From: Nostoc sp. T09
Lineage (GTDB): Bacteria; Cyanobacteriota; Cyanobacteriia; Cyanobacteriales; Nostocaceae
Direction of reading: 5' to 3'
Length of the DNA: 64,000 bases
Assembly (NCBI RefSeq): GCF_002154695.1
Contig: NZ_MTAV01000121.1
Location: forward strand, 1 to 64,000
A program made the position numbers and the translations under genes. The notes beneath the pieces were generated by a model. It was not told the origin of the DNA, searched no databases, and was given only the letters and a program-made list of their open reading frames with translations. The stretch's first letter is position 1. Each line of letters opens with the position of its first letter. Positions 9,403 through 19,546 of the stretch are shown one piece after another.

Positions 9403-10224
9403 ATGATTTCTATTCGTTCCTTCTTCAATCACTCGTTAATCGCTTTTGCGCTTGTGAGTGTTGCTGCTGTATTGGCTCAAACTGCTACAGCCGCAACACT
9501 CACTGGCAAATCCGGCAATGTACAGGTACAAATATCCTATGAGAAACCACAGGAATATCAGTATAAAAATGTGCGGTTAAAAATTATCCGCTCAGGCCAA
9601 ACGGTTTTAGATCAAAAGCTGCCCCAAGACAGTGAATATGACCGACCTGTGGGGGATTTGTTGGAAGCGCCGGAAAATAAGTTACCAGTGCTAGATTTAG
9701 ACGGTAATAAAGAACCAGAAGTAATTGCTGATTTCTTTACAGGGGGAGCACATTGCTGTACTTATTCGCTAATTTACCGTTACGACAGTAAATCGAAGCA
9801 GTACAACAAGATTCGTCATGAATGGGGTAATGGTGGCTATCGACTCCGAGATTTAGACAAGGATGGATTACCAGAGTTTGATAGTCGAGACGATCGCTTT
9901 GCTGCTGCTTTCACTGCTTATGCGGCTTCTGGCTACCCACTGCAAATTTGGCAGTATCGTCAAGGCAAGATGGTTGATGTTACGCGTCGCTATCCCAAGT
10001 TAATTGCCAATAATGTCACAGAGCTATGGCAAACTTACACTCAGGCACGCCAACAAGGTGATGACGGTAAGGGATTTCTCTCAGCATACTTGGCGGATAA
10101 GTATATGCTGGGTCAGGGAGAAGATGGTTGGCAGCGAGTACAGCAAGCTTATAAAAAAAGCGATCGCTCTCAATTTTTCGCGGAATTACGCAAGTTTTTA
10201 CGTGAATCTGGATACATTAAATAG
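9403..10224 (+). CDS. exported protein with Asp-rich DxDG repeats
   Basis: A 273-aa protein with a cleavable signal peptide (about residues 1-30, ending ATAA). Two acidic loops, LDLDGNKEPEV and RDLDKDGLPEF, resemble the Ca2+-binding loops of FG-GAP/VCBS beta-propeller repeats. A conserved-looking FFTGGAHCCTYSLIYRYD segment contains a vicinal Cys pair. It is therefore likely periplasmic or extracellular. The function is unknown and I recognise only a general cyanobacterial family. The start ATG 9403 is set by the signal peptide. Confidence 0.75.
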   Translation: MISIRSFFNHSLIAFALVSVAAVLAQTATAATLTGKSGNVQVQISYEKPQEYQYKNVRLKIIRSGQTVLDQKLPQDSEYDRPVGDLLEAPENKLPVLDLDGNKEPEVIADFFTGGAHCCTYSLIYRYDSKSKQYNKIRHEWGNGGYRLRDLDKDGLPEFDSRDDRFAAAFTAYAASGYPLQIWQYRQGKMVDVTRRYPKLIANNVTELWQTYTQARQQGDDGKGFLSAYLADKYMLGQGEDGWQRVQQAYKKSDRSQFFAELRKFLRESGYIK

Positions 10225-10244
10225 TCATTTGTCATTTGTCATTC

Positions 10245-10310
10245 TTACAAAGTTGAGGCAGTCCGTTGGCGGGGGAACCCGCCCACACGACTGGCTCGAC
10301 TTTGCGCTTT
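10245..10310. repeat. palindromic GC-rich repeat
   Basis: After a GTCATTTGTCATT simple repeat there is a GC-rich inverted repeat in which GGCGGG and CCCGCC face each other, preceded by GAGGCAGTCCGTTGGC. The same words (GAGGCAGT, CCGTTGG, GCGGGTT) recur in the array at 35.2 kb. It separates two convergent genes. Confidence 0.55.
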
Positions 10311-10362
10311 GTCATTTGTTTTCCCTGTCCCCCTTGTCTTCCTTGTCCTCCTTTCCTAACCC

Positions 10363-12768
10363 CTACCCACCCTTGATTTGACGCCGTGCGGCTTCTAAAA
10401 TTAGGCGTTGTTCGGCACGGGCGATCGCCTGATATGTTCGTTCAACTGCTTCTGGTTCTACAGAAATTGCTGTAATGCCCCATTGCACAAGCCGGTCGAT
10501 GATTTCTGGATACAATGCTGGTGCTTGACCGCAGATTGCACAAGGAATTCCGGCATCTTTGGACATCTGGATCAGTTGGGCGATCGCACCCATGACGGCG
10601 GGATGCAGCTCATTAAATCTTCTTGCTAGCTGTTCTTGCTCTCGATCTACTCCAAGCAGAAGTTGTGTGAGGTCATTTGTCCCAATTGAAATTCCAGCTA
10701 CACCTGCTTTGACATATTCTGGAAGCAAAAACAGTACGCTTGGGACTTCTGCCATAATCCATAGTTGAAACTGCGGTACTTGGGTTAATCCTGCTTGCTC
10801 AACTTTTTGGCGGCAAAGGGAAAACTCTTCTACACTACGAACAAAGGGCAACAAGAGCTGGATATTGCTGTAACCAGCTTTCTGTACAGCTGCTAAGGCA
10901 GCCAATTCCAACTCAAACACTGCGGGATTGACTAAATAGCTAAAGATGCCGCGTTCACCCAAGACAGACTTTGGCGAAGGTTGGACTACATTAGGAAATG
11001 ATGGCAACTCATGCGATCGCCAATCCAAAGAGCGATATAAAACTGGTCGCGGTGCAAAACCACGGGCAAATTGCATAATCTGCTCAGTCCAGCGTTCTAA
11101 CAATTCTGCCTGACGCCCATCTGCTAGCCAGCTATTGGGGTGTTTTCCGTCTAGTATGGTTAGCGTCATCAATTCTGAACGCAATAAACCTACCCCATCT
11201 ACAGGTAAATCTTGTAGTTGTTCTATTAAGCTGGTTTGGCTCAAATTCAAGAGTAATTGGGTCGCAATTACCGTTTGAGGGCGAGTTAAATCAGAAAGAG
11301 GCGCTATAGGTTGCCAAGAATTGCTGTTGGGAGACAATGAGGGTAAGGAGGAATGAGAGTGATTAAGCTGTGAATTTTCTCTTGCACTCCATTTTTGCGG
11401 AATGCCTTCTGATGCTATATGTTCTTTCATCCGAGAAACTTCTCCGCGATCGCCATCTACAAGTAATCTGTCTCCAGATTGAATTAAGGCAGTGACATCT
11501 GTTGCACTAACAACTGCGGGGATTCCCAATTCTCTAGCCAGGATTGCGGCATGACTGGTCAATCCTCCTTGCTCTGTAATAATACCTACGATTTTTTGTA
11601 ATAACGGCAACCAATCAGGTTTAATCGTGCGTGCCACTAAAATCACTTCCTGAGGTAGCTGTTCTGGTTTCGATGAAGAATTAGCAGTAATCACATAGGC
11701 AGTTGCCGTCACCCGTCCTCTTGCTGCCCCTAGCCCCTTGATAATCTGGAGATGGGGAATTGCAGATTGGGGGGCGCTAACTTGTGTGAGGTAGAGTTTA
11801 GGAGTTACAGATTCCTGTGAAATAGTCCATTTGATATAAAATTTTTTACCTAATTCATTTACGAGTTGATTTCCTAAAACAATTACTTGTTGCAAGAAAT
11901 TCTCTGGCAAAGCATACTGTTTTTGTTGAGTTTCCTCAAGGAGATAGGCAACTAGACAAGTATTATCTAATGCCAATTCTGACTGCGGCAATGATTGCAA
12001 GTCATCTTTAGCTGCTGTATTGTCAACACGATAAGCTAAAATTTTACTGCCTAGCTGTTGCTCGATTAATTTCCCGGTTTCTGGTTGGATATAGTAAACA
12101 TCGGGTAAGACTTCCCCATTAGCGATCGCTACTTCCAATCCCCAAGTAGCGGCAATTTCCCATCCAGAGGTATTGGCGTTGAATAAGCCGCTAGCAATGG
12201 CATTGCGTATAGGTTGTACTAAAACTGCTAAATTAACTTGTTGCAAGTTAGTGCCTAAGCGCTGCCAATACAGTAGACTTCTCGCACGAAATAACTGACT
12301 CCAAGCACGCTTTAATCCAAGAGCGATCGCCTCCTCATTACATAGGCAAAATACTGACTCTAGCAACCCAGATATATTCCCTACTGCCTGTGTACTATTT
12401 GACACCATCACAGTTGGGCGCAAAATCAGATAGTTACTTTCCCATTCTCTAGCTGCTGTGAGAATTTTACCCACCCAAGGCGACGGTACAGTGGCAGTAA
12501 TAATTTCCTGACGCAAGCGACCAGCTACCTGCTGAAGTTGACGCCAATTAGCGACATCTAGATGCAATGAAGAATGGGGTAAGTCGGCGACCAATGACTC
12601 TGAACTATTAAGAGTTTCTAAAAATTCTTGCAGAACTTCTGCCCCAACTACAAAGCCAGGTACTACAGGGTAGCCGCGCTGCATAATTCGGCTCAAGTAA
12701 AACGCTTTATCACCTACTTTGGCGCGGTCTTGAAGTTTAATTTGGTCAAGCCAGTAGAGTTTGTCCAC
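10363..12768 (-). CDS. PEP synthase/PPDK-like protein, altered ATP-grasp
   Basis: An 801-aa protein with the phosphoenolpyruvate synthase layout. It has an N-terminal ATP-grasp-like domain (1-330), a mobile phosphohistidine domain (GGLTSHAAILAREL, His406) and a C-terminal PEP/pyruvate barrel (GVGLLRSE, ISIGTNDLTQLLLG, ICGQAP with the catalytic Cys near 750). In active enzymes this set makes PEP from pyruvate and ATP. Here the nucleotide-binding motif VRSSATAED is replaced by LRPTVMVSN (about 116-124), keeping only the Arg, so ATP-driven His phosphorylation may be impaired or changed. The phosphohistidine and barrel motifs are intact. The position of the start is supported by KVGDKAFYLSRI near residue 20. 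Confidence 0.8.
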   Translation of the reverse strand: MDKLYWLDQIKLQDRAKVGDKAFYLSRIMQRGYPVVPGFVVGAEVLQEFLETLNSSESLVADLPHSSLHLDVANWRQLQQVAGRLRQEIITATVPSPWVGKILTAAREWESNYLILRPTVMVSNSTQAVGNISGLLESVFCLCNEEAIALGLKRAWSQLFRARSLLYWQRLGTNLQQVNLAVLVQPIRNAIASGLFNANTSGWEIAATWGLEVAIANGEVLPDVYYIQPETGKLIEQQLGSKILAYRVDNTAAKDDLQSLPQSELALDNTCLVAYLLEETQQKQYALPENFLQQVIVLGNQLVNELGKKFYIKWTISQESVTPKLYLTQVSAPQSAIPHLQIIKGLGAARGRVTATAYVITANSSSKPEQLPQEVILVARTIKPDWLPLLQKIVGIITEQGGLTSHAAILARELGIPAVVSATDVTALIQSGDRLLVDGDRGEVSRMKEHIASEGIPQKWSARENSQLNHSHSSLPSLSPNSNSWQPIAPLSDLTRPQTVIATQLLLNLSQTSLIEQLQDLPVDGVGLLRSELMTLTILDGKHPNSWLADGRQAELLERWTEQIMQFARGFAPRPVLYRSLDWRSHELPSFPNVVQPSPKSVLGERGIFSYLVNPAVFELELAALAAVQKAGYSNIQLLLPFVRSVEEFSLCRQKVEQAGLTQVPQFQLWIMAEVPSVLFLLPEYVKAGVAGISIGTNDLTQLLLGVDREQEQLARRFNELHPAVMGAIAQLIQMSKDAGIPCAICGQAPALYPEIIDRLVQWGITAISVEPEAVERTYQAIARAEQRLILEAARRQIKGG

Positions 12769-13770
12769 TCAATTTTTTTGTTCTTAGTTGTCATTCATTT
12801 GCTAAAGCCACTGTCGTGACCATTGCTGTAGCACTTCAGATGAAATCCTCTCTGGTACTTAAGTCAAATCCCTCTTTTTTCTCTGACTGTGCCTTAAACT
12901 CCACGCTTTCTTAGCGATGTACGCCTACTGTTTTACCCAATTTTTGGCACAACTAAATATCTAGAGAATCAAAAGTTAAATCGGAAAACTATACCAGTAT
13001 TAGCTTTTTCCAAATCTGACACTCTTAGTTATTGCCTGAGTCTCCTTACCTTGTAAATGCATAGTTTTCTTTGATTCACGCTACCCGCACTCCCCAAAAG
13101 TGATATCTCATTCATTTAATTATTGAGTCTATAGTTAAATCTAGCAATTTGCAGTAAAATGTTAAGATTAGATGATTTTGCAAAATTCAATATTCCTACA
13201 ATTAATAAGCTTTAATTTACTGGCTGTTACCAATATCATAAATATTACTGCGACTGTTTATTAAAATCATCTATCTCTAGTCGAAATGATCAGTTTCTGT
13301 CCTAGAATCCACACAATTATAAATTTTTATCGAGTGTTATCAAAAAAATGTCATACCAAAATTTTGGGTATGAATTAGGTATGAGATATTCTCATCCAGA
13401 CAGTGGAGTTAAACTCATCAAAGAAGTTAGATTATTTTTTATTACTTTTAATAAGTAAATTACCAATTAACGTAAGATATATAATTACCTATATCTAAAG
13501 CAAGTATTGTTCAGTACTGACTATATAGTAATCCGATTTGATTCCTGAACTACTCGTAGAGGTAGGGAACAAGAAACTAGGAACAGGTGAAGTAGTGACG
13601 GGTACGCAGATGGAGAACTCTCAATCACGGCTCTGTGGTTCCCCAAATCCCCGATGAGTAACTGCACCCAGCCTTTCGCTGAAAGCGTTCCCAAAGGGTA
13701 GGGAAACAACAGAGGTATAGGTGTACCTAGCTTCGCAAAAATCATATAGAAGTACTATATTTGAAGTTCA
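12769..13770. other. 1-kb AT-rich spacer with repeat fragment
   Basis: No coding region or RNA gene is supported. The right end (about 13535-13740) holds repeat-like words, including GCCTTTCGCTGAAAGCG followed by TTCCCAAAGGGTAGGG, of the kind scattered in Nostocales genomes. A spurious minus-strand frame runs through them. Confidence 0.5.
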
Positions 13771-14211
13771 ATGAGCAATGATGATCTGCTAAATGTCACC
13801 TTTAGGCTATGCATGGCACTATTGTGTGGGGGAATTATCGGCTTAGAACGGCAGATGAGACATAAACCAGCTGGTTTAAGAACTCATATGTTAGTCAGTC
13901 TAGGTTCAGCTCTTTTTACTGTCATACCTCTGCATACAGTAGGACTCAAACCCGGTGCTGACGCACTTAGCCGAGTTATTCAAGGTATTGCAACTGGCGT
14001 AGGATTTCTTGGTGCTGGAGAGATATTGCGCGAATCTTCTCAAGAATTAAAGCGACCTGAAGTTCACGGACTAACATCAGCTGCGGCTATTTGGGTTTCG
14101 GCAGCTCTAGGAATTGCTGCTGGGTGTGGCTTGTGGCAATTAGCCTTAATTGGCGCTTTGCTAACTTTTTTAGTTCTTAATGTTTTTAAAAAATTTGAAA
14201 CAAGGAATTAG
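13771..14211 (+). CDS. MgtC/SapB family membrane protein
   Basis: A 146-aa inner-membrane protein with three to four hydrophobic helices. The MgtC hallmarks are GGIIGLERQ after helix 1, KPAGLRTHMLVSLGSALF and the later GFLGAGEIL. Family members are linked to Mg2+ limitation and modulate ATP synthase or transporters in pathogens; the role in cyanobacteria is not defined. It is shorter than Salmonella MgtC and lacks the C-terminal soluble domain, as usual for SapB-type proteins. ATG 13771 gives the full first helix. Confidence 0.88.
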   Translation: MSNDDLLNVTFRLCMALLCGGIIGLERQMRHKPAGLRTHMLVSLGSALFTVIPLHTVGLKPGADALSRVIQGIATGVGFLGAGEILRESSQELKRPEVHGLTSAAAIWVSAALGIAAGCGLWQLALIGALLTFLVLNVFKKFETRN

Positions 14212-14259
14212 TAATTAGTCATTACTAAGTATGACTATCAACTGAGAAATAAACAAAAA

Positions 14260-14673
14260 TTAATTAAACAATTTTAAGGCTTTCGTAAAAATATTTTCTG
14301 TTGCTCTAGTTTCAAGAATTGATCTCACTAAATTAACAAATTCCCAATTAGTTTGAATATCATTTTCAATTGTTTTACTAGCAGCATAAAAGCTGACATC
14401 GTTGTAATTTAGTTCATTAGTAGTGCCAGTTTGAAATCGCGCTTTTCTACTATCCCAAGAAAGGGATTTACCACGTAAAGTAAATTGAAACCATAAGATT
14501 TCATCATCTTTTAATTCAAAGAAAACATCAAAATAAGGTTCTTCCCCCTGGAACCACATTCTGGTTATACCTGTTTGCTGTGATTGTTTAAGTAGCTTCT
14601 GCTCAATTCCTCTTAATGATGCACCTAGTGCAGCAATCTCATCTTTATTTAATATCTGATTTTGTTGAGACAT
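14260..14673 (-). CDS. conserved hypothetical protein, 137 aa
   Basis: A soluble, acidic to neutral protein with no signal peptide. A helical N terminus (NKDEIAALGASLRGIEQKLL) is followed by a beta-rich part (MWFQGEEPYFDVFFELKDDE and so on). I do not recognise a family. It is convergent with the mgtC-like gene, 48 bp away, with no obvious terminator. Reading-frame length and protein-like composition support it as a gene. Confidence 0.65.
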   Translation of the reverse strand: MSQQNQILNKDEIAALGASLRGIEQKLLKQSQQTGITRMWFQGEEPYFDVFFELKDDEILWFQFTLRGKSLSWDSRKARFQTGTTNELNYNDVSFYAASKTIENDIQTNWEFVNLVRSILETRATENIFTKALKLFN

Positions 14674-15110
14674 ATCTAAAATTTACTGTAATTCATAATG
14701 TTTATAGGTTGGAGATAATATGCTCTATTAAAGGCATAAGTAATAGTACCGTTATCCAATGACAACCCTTCCAGAAATGCGTAATTCAAAATTTGCAAAC
14801 TTTATTTTAGGCTTTCTAGCTCTTTTTAAGCCTCTCTGTATTGCTGCTGAGGTGTACTAAATTATTGTATTCCATCCACATCAACTCACTGGAATTTATG
14901 ATAAACGAAAACTAAGTTACTGTGAAATAATGCTAAATAATTTCAGTAAATTCAACTAGAAAATTGGAGTTTTTACTAATAATAAATTATGTTAAAAATA
15001 TTATAGTTTTCTTTAACTTTCTTAAACAATATTTATGACAAACTGCTCGACATTTACCTTCTGGGCATGAATGATAATTGCCAGCAACGATTTTATTTTT
15101 GTTTCTGAAT
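14674..15110. other. gene-free AT-rich spacer
   Basis: The 437 bp between the hypothetical gene and the 3' end of recF hold no supported gene, RNA or clear hairpin. Confidence 0.45.
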
Positions 15111-16244
15111 TTAGTAAATAGCATTAGGCAATGAGATCTCTCCTGACTTGACAAGCAGAATTTGGGATGAATTCAACCACTGTGAGTCAAAAGAGCCTAA
15201 GTGAGTTGTTGTAATTAAAGTTTGAAATCGATCTTGAATAGCATCAAGTAACTGATTTTGACGGTATGGATCTAATTCTGCTAAAACATCATCTAGCAAT
15301 AACAGTGGTGCCTCTCCCACAACTTCTTCAATGAGTTGTAATTCGGCTAATTTGAGGGCTAGCACCAAGGTTCGCTGCTGACCTTGGGAACCGTATTGAC
15401 GAGCGGGTGTTTGGTTAATAATTAATTCTACTTCGTCGCGATGAGGGCCAACAAGAGTAGTGCCTTGGCGAAGTTCAGCAACTGCTCGCTGCTGAATTTT
15501 TTCTAGAAAAGCTTGCTGCACTTCTTGGGGATAGTTTTCCCCCAAAGGCACACTAGGCGCATATTTGATCTGAAGCATTTCCGTACTACCGCTGATGCTA
15601 AAGTGCCACTTGGTAGCAATCGGTGCCAATCTTTGTATAGCTCGTTCGCGCCGTCTAATGACTCTTGTACCTGTGGTAGCTAACTGTGCATCCCATACAG
15701 CCAATTGTTCTGAATGCTGAGTACTGAGTGCTGAGTCTTGAGTATTTTTTAAAAAAGCATTGCGCTGCCGCAAAACTTGATTGTATTGCTGCAAAATATG
15801 AGCATAAACAGGTTCAAGTTGAATTAATAGAGTATCGAGCCAGCTGCGACGACCTTCGGGACCGCCACGCACTAGGTCTAAATCTAAACTAGAAAACTCC
15901 ACTGCATTCAAAACGCCGAGAAAATCCATTTGACGGCGCACAGACTCACCATTAAGAGCAACGCTGCGACGACCATTACGACGGAGACTTAATGTGAGGT
16001 CACTAACACCAGCTTTGCGTTCTAAGGAGGCATTAATTTGGGCGATTTCCTCTCCTTCTTGAACTAAATCACGATCGCGAGCTATTCGGTGCGATCGCAA
16101 TGTCGCCAGCAACTCCACCGCCTCCAACAAATTCGACTTTCCCTGAGCATTGTTACCTAGCAAAATCGTTTTGGCAGCAGTAAACTCCACTTTTTGGTCT
16201 TTGTAATTGCGAAACTGTCGGAGGTGAATGGATTTGAGATACAT
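15111..16244 (-). CDS. recF: DNA replication and repair protein RecF
   Basis: A 377-aa SMC-like ATPase that helps load RecA at gaps. Walker A is [13 protein letters not shown] (about 30-42), the signature is [18 protein letters not shown] and Walker B is [12 protein letters not shown], all in the expected order. The N terminus [16 protein letters not shown] is classic RecF. I start the gene at ATG 16244; a 60-residue upstream extension is encoded by a tandem G-rich repeat (16261-16315) and low-complexity sequence, so it is not real protein. It is the gene after the P-type ATPase, 160 bp downstream. Confidence 0.95.
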   Translation of the reverse strand: MYLKSIHLRQFRNYKDQKVEFTAAKTILLGNNAQGKSNLLEAVELLATLRSHRIARDRDLVQEGEEIAQINASLERKAGVSDLTLSLRRNGRRSVALNGESVRRQMDFLGVLNAVEFSSLDLDLVRGGPEGRRSWLDTLLIQLEPVYAHILQQYNQVLRQRNAFLKNTQDSALSTQHSEQLAVWDAQLATTGTRVIRRRERAIQRLAPIATKWHFSISGSTEMLQIKYAPSVPLGENYPQEVQQAFLEKIQQRAVAELRQGTTLVGPHRDEVELIINQTPARQYGSQGQQRTLVLALKLAELQLIEEVVGEAPLLLLDDVLAELDPYRQNQLLDAIQDRFQTLITTTHLGSFDSQWLNSSQILLVKSGEISLPNAIY

Positions 16245-16260
16245 AGTGGAGAGTTGAGAG

Positions 16261-16315
16261 CAAGGGGAGAGGGGGGAGACAAGGGAGAGGGGGGAGACAA
16301 GGGAGAAGGGGGAGA
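16261..16315. repeat. 18-19-bp tandem repeat, three copies
   Basis: Three consecutive purine-rich units start with CAAGGG at 16261, 16280 and 16298 (19, 18 and 18 bp) and differ by only a base or two. They lie between recF and the P-type ATPase gene. Polypurine minisatellites of this type are common in Nostoc intergenic DNA. Confidence 0.85.
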
Positions 16316-16404
16316 CAAAGCAGTATTTTTGGCTTATCCTCCTTGTCCTCCCTATCCCCCTGTCCTCCTTGTCCCTCATATCCTCCTCATCTTCCATCTC
16401 CTGG

Positions 16405-19263
16405 TCACACAGTCTTTTTGCCAACTAATCGGAAGAATATCTTCTCCAATTCCACCCAAACAAACATTAAGGCACTAAAGCCAATACAAACAGCCAATTC
16501 CGTACCATTTAGGAAGTGAGTTCCGAAGAAATTTCGCAGCGGTGGAACGTAAATTAGCATCAGCTGCAAAATTGTGGTGACAACCACAGCTCCTAAGACA
16601 AAGAGATTAGAGAAGGGATTCATCTCTATGGTTAGTCGGTTATTTGAGCGAATAGCTATCGCATGACCCATTTGGGCAATACACAGGGTAGTAAATACCA
16701 TTGTTTTCCAAGCATCGCGATCGCCTTGATATCCGGCTGCATGGGTATGGTTGTAAGCCCACCACATTAAAGCAATTGAGATAATCGCAAAGATGATACC
16801 AATGCGAATCATGTAAGAACCCAATCCCCTAGCAAAAATACTTTCACGAGGGCTGAAGGGTGGACGCTTCATCACATCTGGCTCAGGGGGTTCCACAGCT
16901 AATGCAAGAGCTGGTAAACCGTCTGTTACCAAGTTCATCCAAAGAATTTGTAAAGGTGTGAGGGGAACACCTCCCAAACCAATTAAAGGTGCAGCAGCAA
17001 TTGTCAGCACTTCACCGATGTTACTGCCCAGGATGTATTTGATAAAGCGGCGAATGTTGGTGTAAACGACTCTACCTTCTCTAGTGGCGGCGACAATTGT
17101 GGCGAAGTTGTCGTCAAGTAGCACCATGTCGCTGGCTTCTTTACTGACATCGGTGCCGGTGATGCCCATAGCAATCCCGATGTCTGCTTGTTTCAAGGCT
17201 GGCGCATCATTCACACCATCGCCTGTCATCGCCACAAATCTACCCCGACGTTGGAGTGCTTTCACGATTCGCAGTTTGTGTTCTGGGGAAACACGAGCAT
17301 AAATACTTACTAGGTCAACATGTTGCTCTAGTTCCTCGTCGCTCATCCGCTGTAATTCCTGGCCTGTGAGGACACGAGCGCCATCCTCGGCTATACCCAA
17401 ATCAGTAGCGATCGCTCTGGCTGTCAATTGGTGGTCACCAGTAATCATTACTGGGCGGATACCTGCTTCTCGACATTCTTGGACTGCTGCTCTTACTTCT
17501 GGGCGTGGTGCGTCCAGCATTCCTACCAATCCCAACCACACCAAATTTTGCTCTGATGTCTCATCTGAGCCTTCTGGTGGTACTTCCATAAGGGGTTTGT
17601 AGGCAAAACCTAGCACCCGCAAACCTTTACTCGCCATTTGGTCGTTTTCTGAGAGAATTTTTTGGCGTTGTTCTTCAGTTAAGGCCACTGGGTGCGTACC
17701 CAGATAAATTTGACTGCAACGCGCCAAAATTAACTCTGGGGAACCCTTAGTAAACATTAAATAATTTTCTGATTGCAGAAAACCCGCGATCGCTGGGTCA
17801 ATTCCCGTCGAAGAAGATTCACCTGTAGCGACTTCTTCAACCTGAGAAATGACACTCATGCGCTTGCGTTCTGAAGAAAAGGGAAACTCCGCCACTCTAG
17901 GTAATTTACTACCCCACTGATCTTTTTCGATCCCAGCTTTTCCTGCCAGAGTGAGCAACGCACCTTCGGTGGGGTCGCCTAAAATCGCCCATTCCCCTGT
18001 TTCTTTTTGCAGCACAGAATCATTACAAACAGCACAGGCGACTAGCAAAGCTGCGATTTCGGGATGCTCATCCACAGAAATTTTCTGCCCGTTCAATTGA
18101 AAATCGCCTGTGGGTGCGTAACCTTCGCCTGTAACGCGAAAAGTAGAATTGTTTGTATAAACTGATTGCACCACCATTTTGTTCTGAGTTAGCGTCCCAG
18201 TTTTATCAGAACAAATGGTAGTTACAGAACCCAAAGTTTCTACCGCTGGCAGTTTGCGAATTAAGGCATTACGGCGTACCATGCGCTGAGTTCCCAATGC
18301 AAATGTCACAGTAATCACGGCGGGTAAACCTTCTGGTACTACAGCCACCGCCATACTCAAGGAAACTTCTAAAAGTTCTTGTAAGTTGCTAAAACCTCTA
18401 GCCTGGATGATACCGCCGATAACAACTATTCCGACGAGAATCAAAGAACCGGTAACTAGGACATTGCCTAGTTGAGTCATGCGCTGTTGTAAAGGTGTCG
18501 GCTCAGTTTCCACTGACTGCAACATGGTAGCAATTTTACCTAGTTCTGTTTGCATTCCAGTGTTGGTGACCAGAACCTTGGCGCGTCCTTGGACAACTTC
18601 CGTTCCTTGAAATACTACATTCAGGCGATCGCCTAATGATGTATCTTCCGGCAATTGTAATGTTGCTTGTTTATTCACGGCTTCGGCTTCACCAGTCAGT
18701 GCCGATTCCCGAATTTGTAAATTAGATTGTTCAATTAAGCGCCCATCTGCGGCTATCTGCACCCCAGCTTCCAGCAGCATCACATCCCCTGGAACTAATT
18801 CTTTAGCTGCGACATCAAGCAGTTTGCGATCGCGGATAACTCGCACTAAAGGAGAGGAGAGTTTTTTCAGGGCTGCAAGGGCTTTTTCTGCACGGCTTTC
18901 TTGCACATAGCCTAGGATGCCATTGAGGATGACAATGGCCATAATGGCGATCGTATCTTTGAATGGCACTTCACCAGGCTTTAAGTTGCCTCCTCGCCAA
19001 GCCACAAGATCTAAAACCCCAGAAATTATGGCTACAGCAATCAGCATCAACAACATGATGTTCTTGAACTGATCCAGCAGAATCTCCCAAGCGCTACGGC
19101 CACCATGTTCTTCAAGTTCATTGGGTCCGTATTTATGCAACCGCTGTTCAACTTCTTGGGGTGTCAAGCCACTGTCTGCATTACTATCAAGCAGGTCTAG
19201 CGCTTTATCAACTTCTAAACTATGCCAAACGGCGGCACCTTCAGGCAGAGAATTAGCAGACAT
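16405..19263 (-). CDS. P2A-type cation (Ca2+) transporting ATPase
   Basis: A PacL/SERCA-like pump of about 952 aa. Features in order: cation-ATPase N domain (about 15-75), M1-M2, actuator with ALTGEA, M4 with the ion-site motif VPEGLPA, phosphorylation site CSDKTGTLT (about 350), nucleotide domain KGSPE, hinge [12 protein letters not shown]5-M6 with NLVTDGLPA, and M7-M10. PEGLP plus NLVTDG point to Ca2+ (possibly Mn2+) export rather than heavy metals. I prefer ATG 19263; GTG 19275 would add four residues. It is transcribed toward recF. Confidence 0.92.
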   Translation of the reverse strand: MSANSLPEGAAVWHSLEVDKALDLLDSNADSGLTPQEVEQRLHKYGPNELEEHGGRSAWEILLDQFKNIMLLMLIAVAIISGVLDLVAWRGGNLKPGEVPFKDTIAIMAIVILNGILGYVQESRAEKALAALKKLSSPLVRVIRDRKLLDVAAKELVPGDVMLLEAGVQIAADGRLIEQSNLQIRESALTGEAEAVNKQATLQLPEDTSLGDRLNVVFQGTEVVQGRAKVLVTNTGMQTELGKIATMLQSVETEPTPLQQRMTQLGNVLVTGSLILVGIVVIGGIIQARGFSNLQELLEVSLSMAVAVVPEGLPAVITVTFALGTQRMVRRNALIRKLPAVETLGSVTTICSDKTGTLTQNKMVVQSVYTNNSTFRVTGEGYAPTGDFQLNGQKISVDEHPEIAALLVACAVCNDSVLQKETGEWAILGDPTEGALLTLAGKAGIEKDQWGSKLPRVAEFPFSSERKRMSVISQVEEVATGESSSTGIDPAIAGFLQSENYLMFTKGSPELILARCSQIYLGTHPVALTEEQRQKILSENDQMASKGLRVLGFAYKPLMEVPPEGSDETSEQNLVWLGLVGMLDAPRPEVRAAVQECREAGIRPVMITGDHQLTARAIATDLGIAEDGARVLTGQELQRMSDEELEQHVDLVSIYARVSPEHKLRIVKALQRRGRFVAMTGDGVNDAPALKQADIGIAMGITGTDVSKEASDMVLLDDNFATIVAATREGRVVYTNIRRFIKYILGSNIGEVLTIAAAPLIGLGGVPLTPLQILWMNLVTDGLPALALAVEPPEPDVMKRPPFSPRESIFARGLGSYMIRIGIIFAIISIALMWWAYNHTHAAGYQGDRDAWKTMVFTTLCIAQMGHAIAIRSNNRLTIEMNPFSNLFVLGAVVVTTILQLMLIYVPPLRNFFGTHFLNGTELAVCIGFSALMFVWVELEKIFFRLVGKKTV

Positions 19264-19546
19264 CGTGTAAGTCACAGGAAATGGTTACAAAATTCGATCA
19301 TAATCATAATGTTAGTGATGACTGGAAAACCATCAACTAAAGTAACATTAAGGCTTTCGTTAAGCTGTATTAGTGTAGATGTGATTCCTGGCATTTGTCA
19401 CTTTCTCCTCTGGGGATTTGTGTGTGTTATTTCCTACGGAAGAGTTTTTTTGGAACGCATTCCACTGATAATTGTAAGTAACACCAGTCTGAAGCTTGGT
19501 CACATGGGACCTACTACAATTTATTCTAGGCGTGCTAAACGGTTAA

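Noticed and set aside
13521-13745. 74-codon minus-strand frame
   Set aside because: It runs through intergenic repeat words and lacks a recognisable domain.
16245-16424. 60-residue N-terminal extension of RecF
   Set aside because: Encoded by the tandem polypurine repeat; RecF homology begins exactly at ATG 16244.
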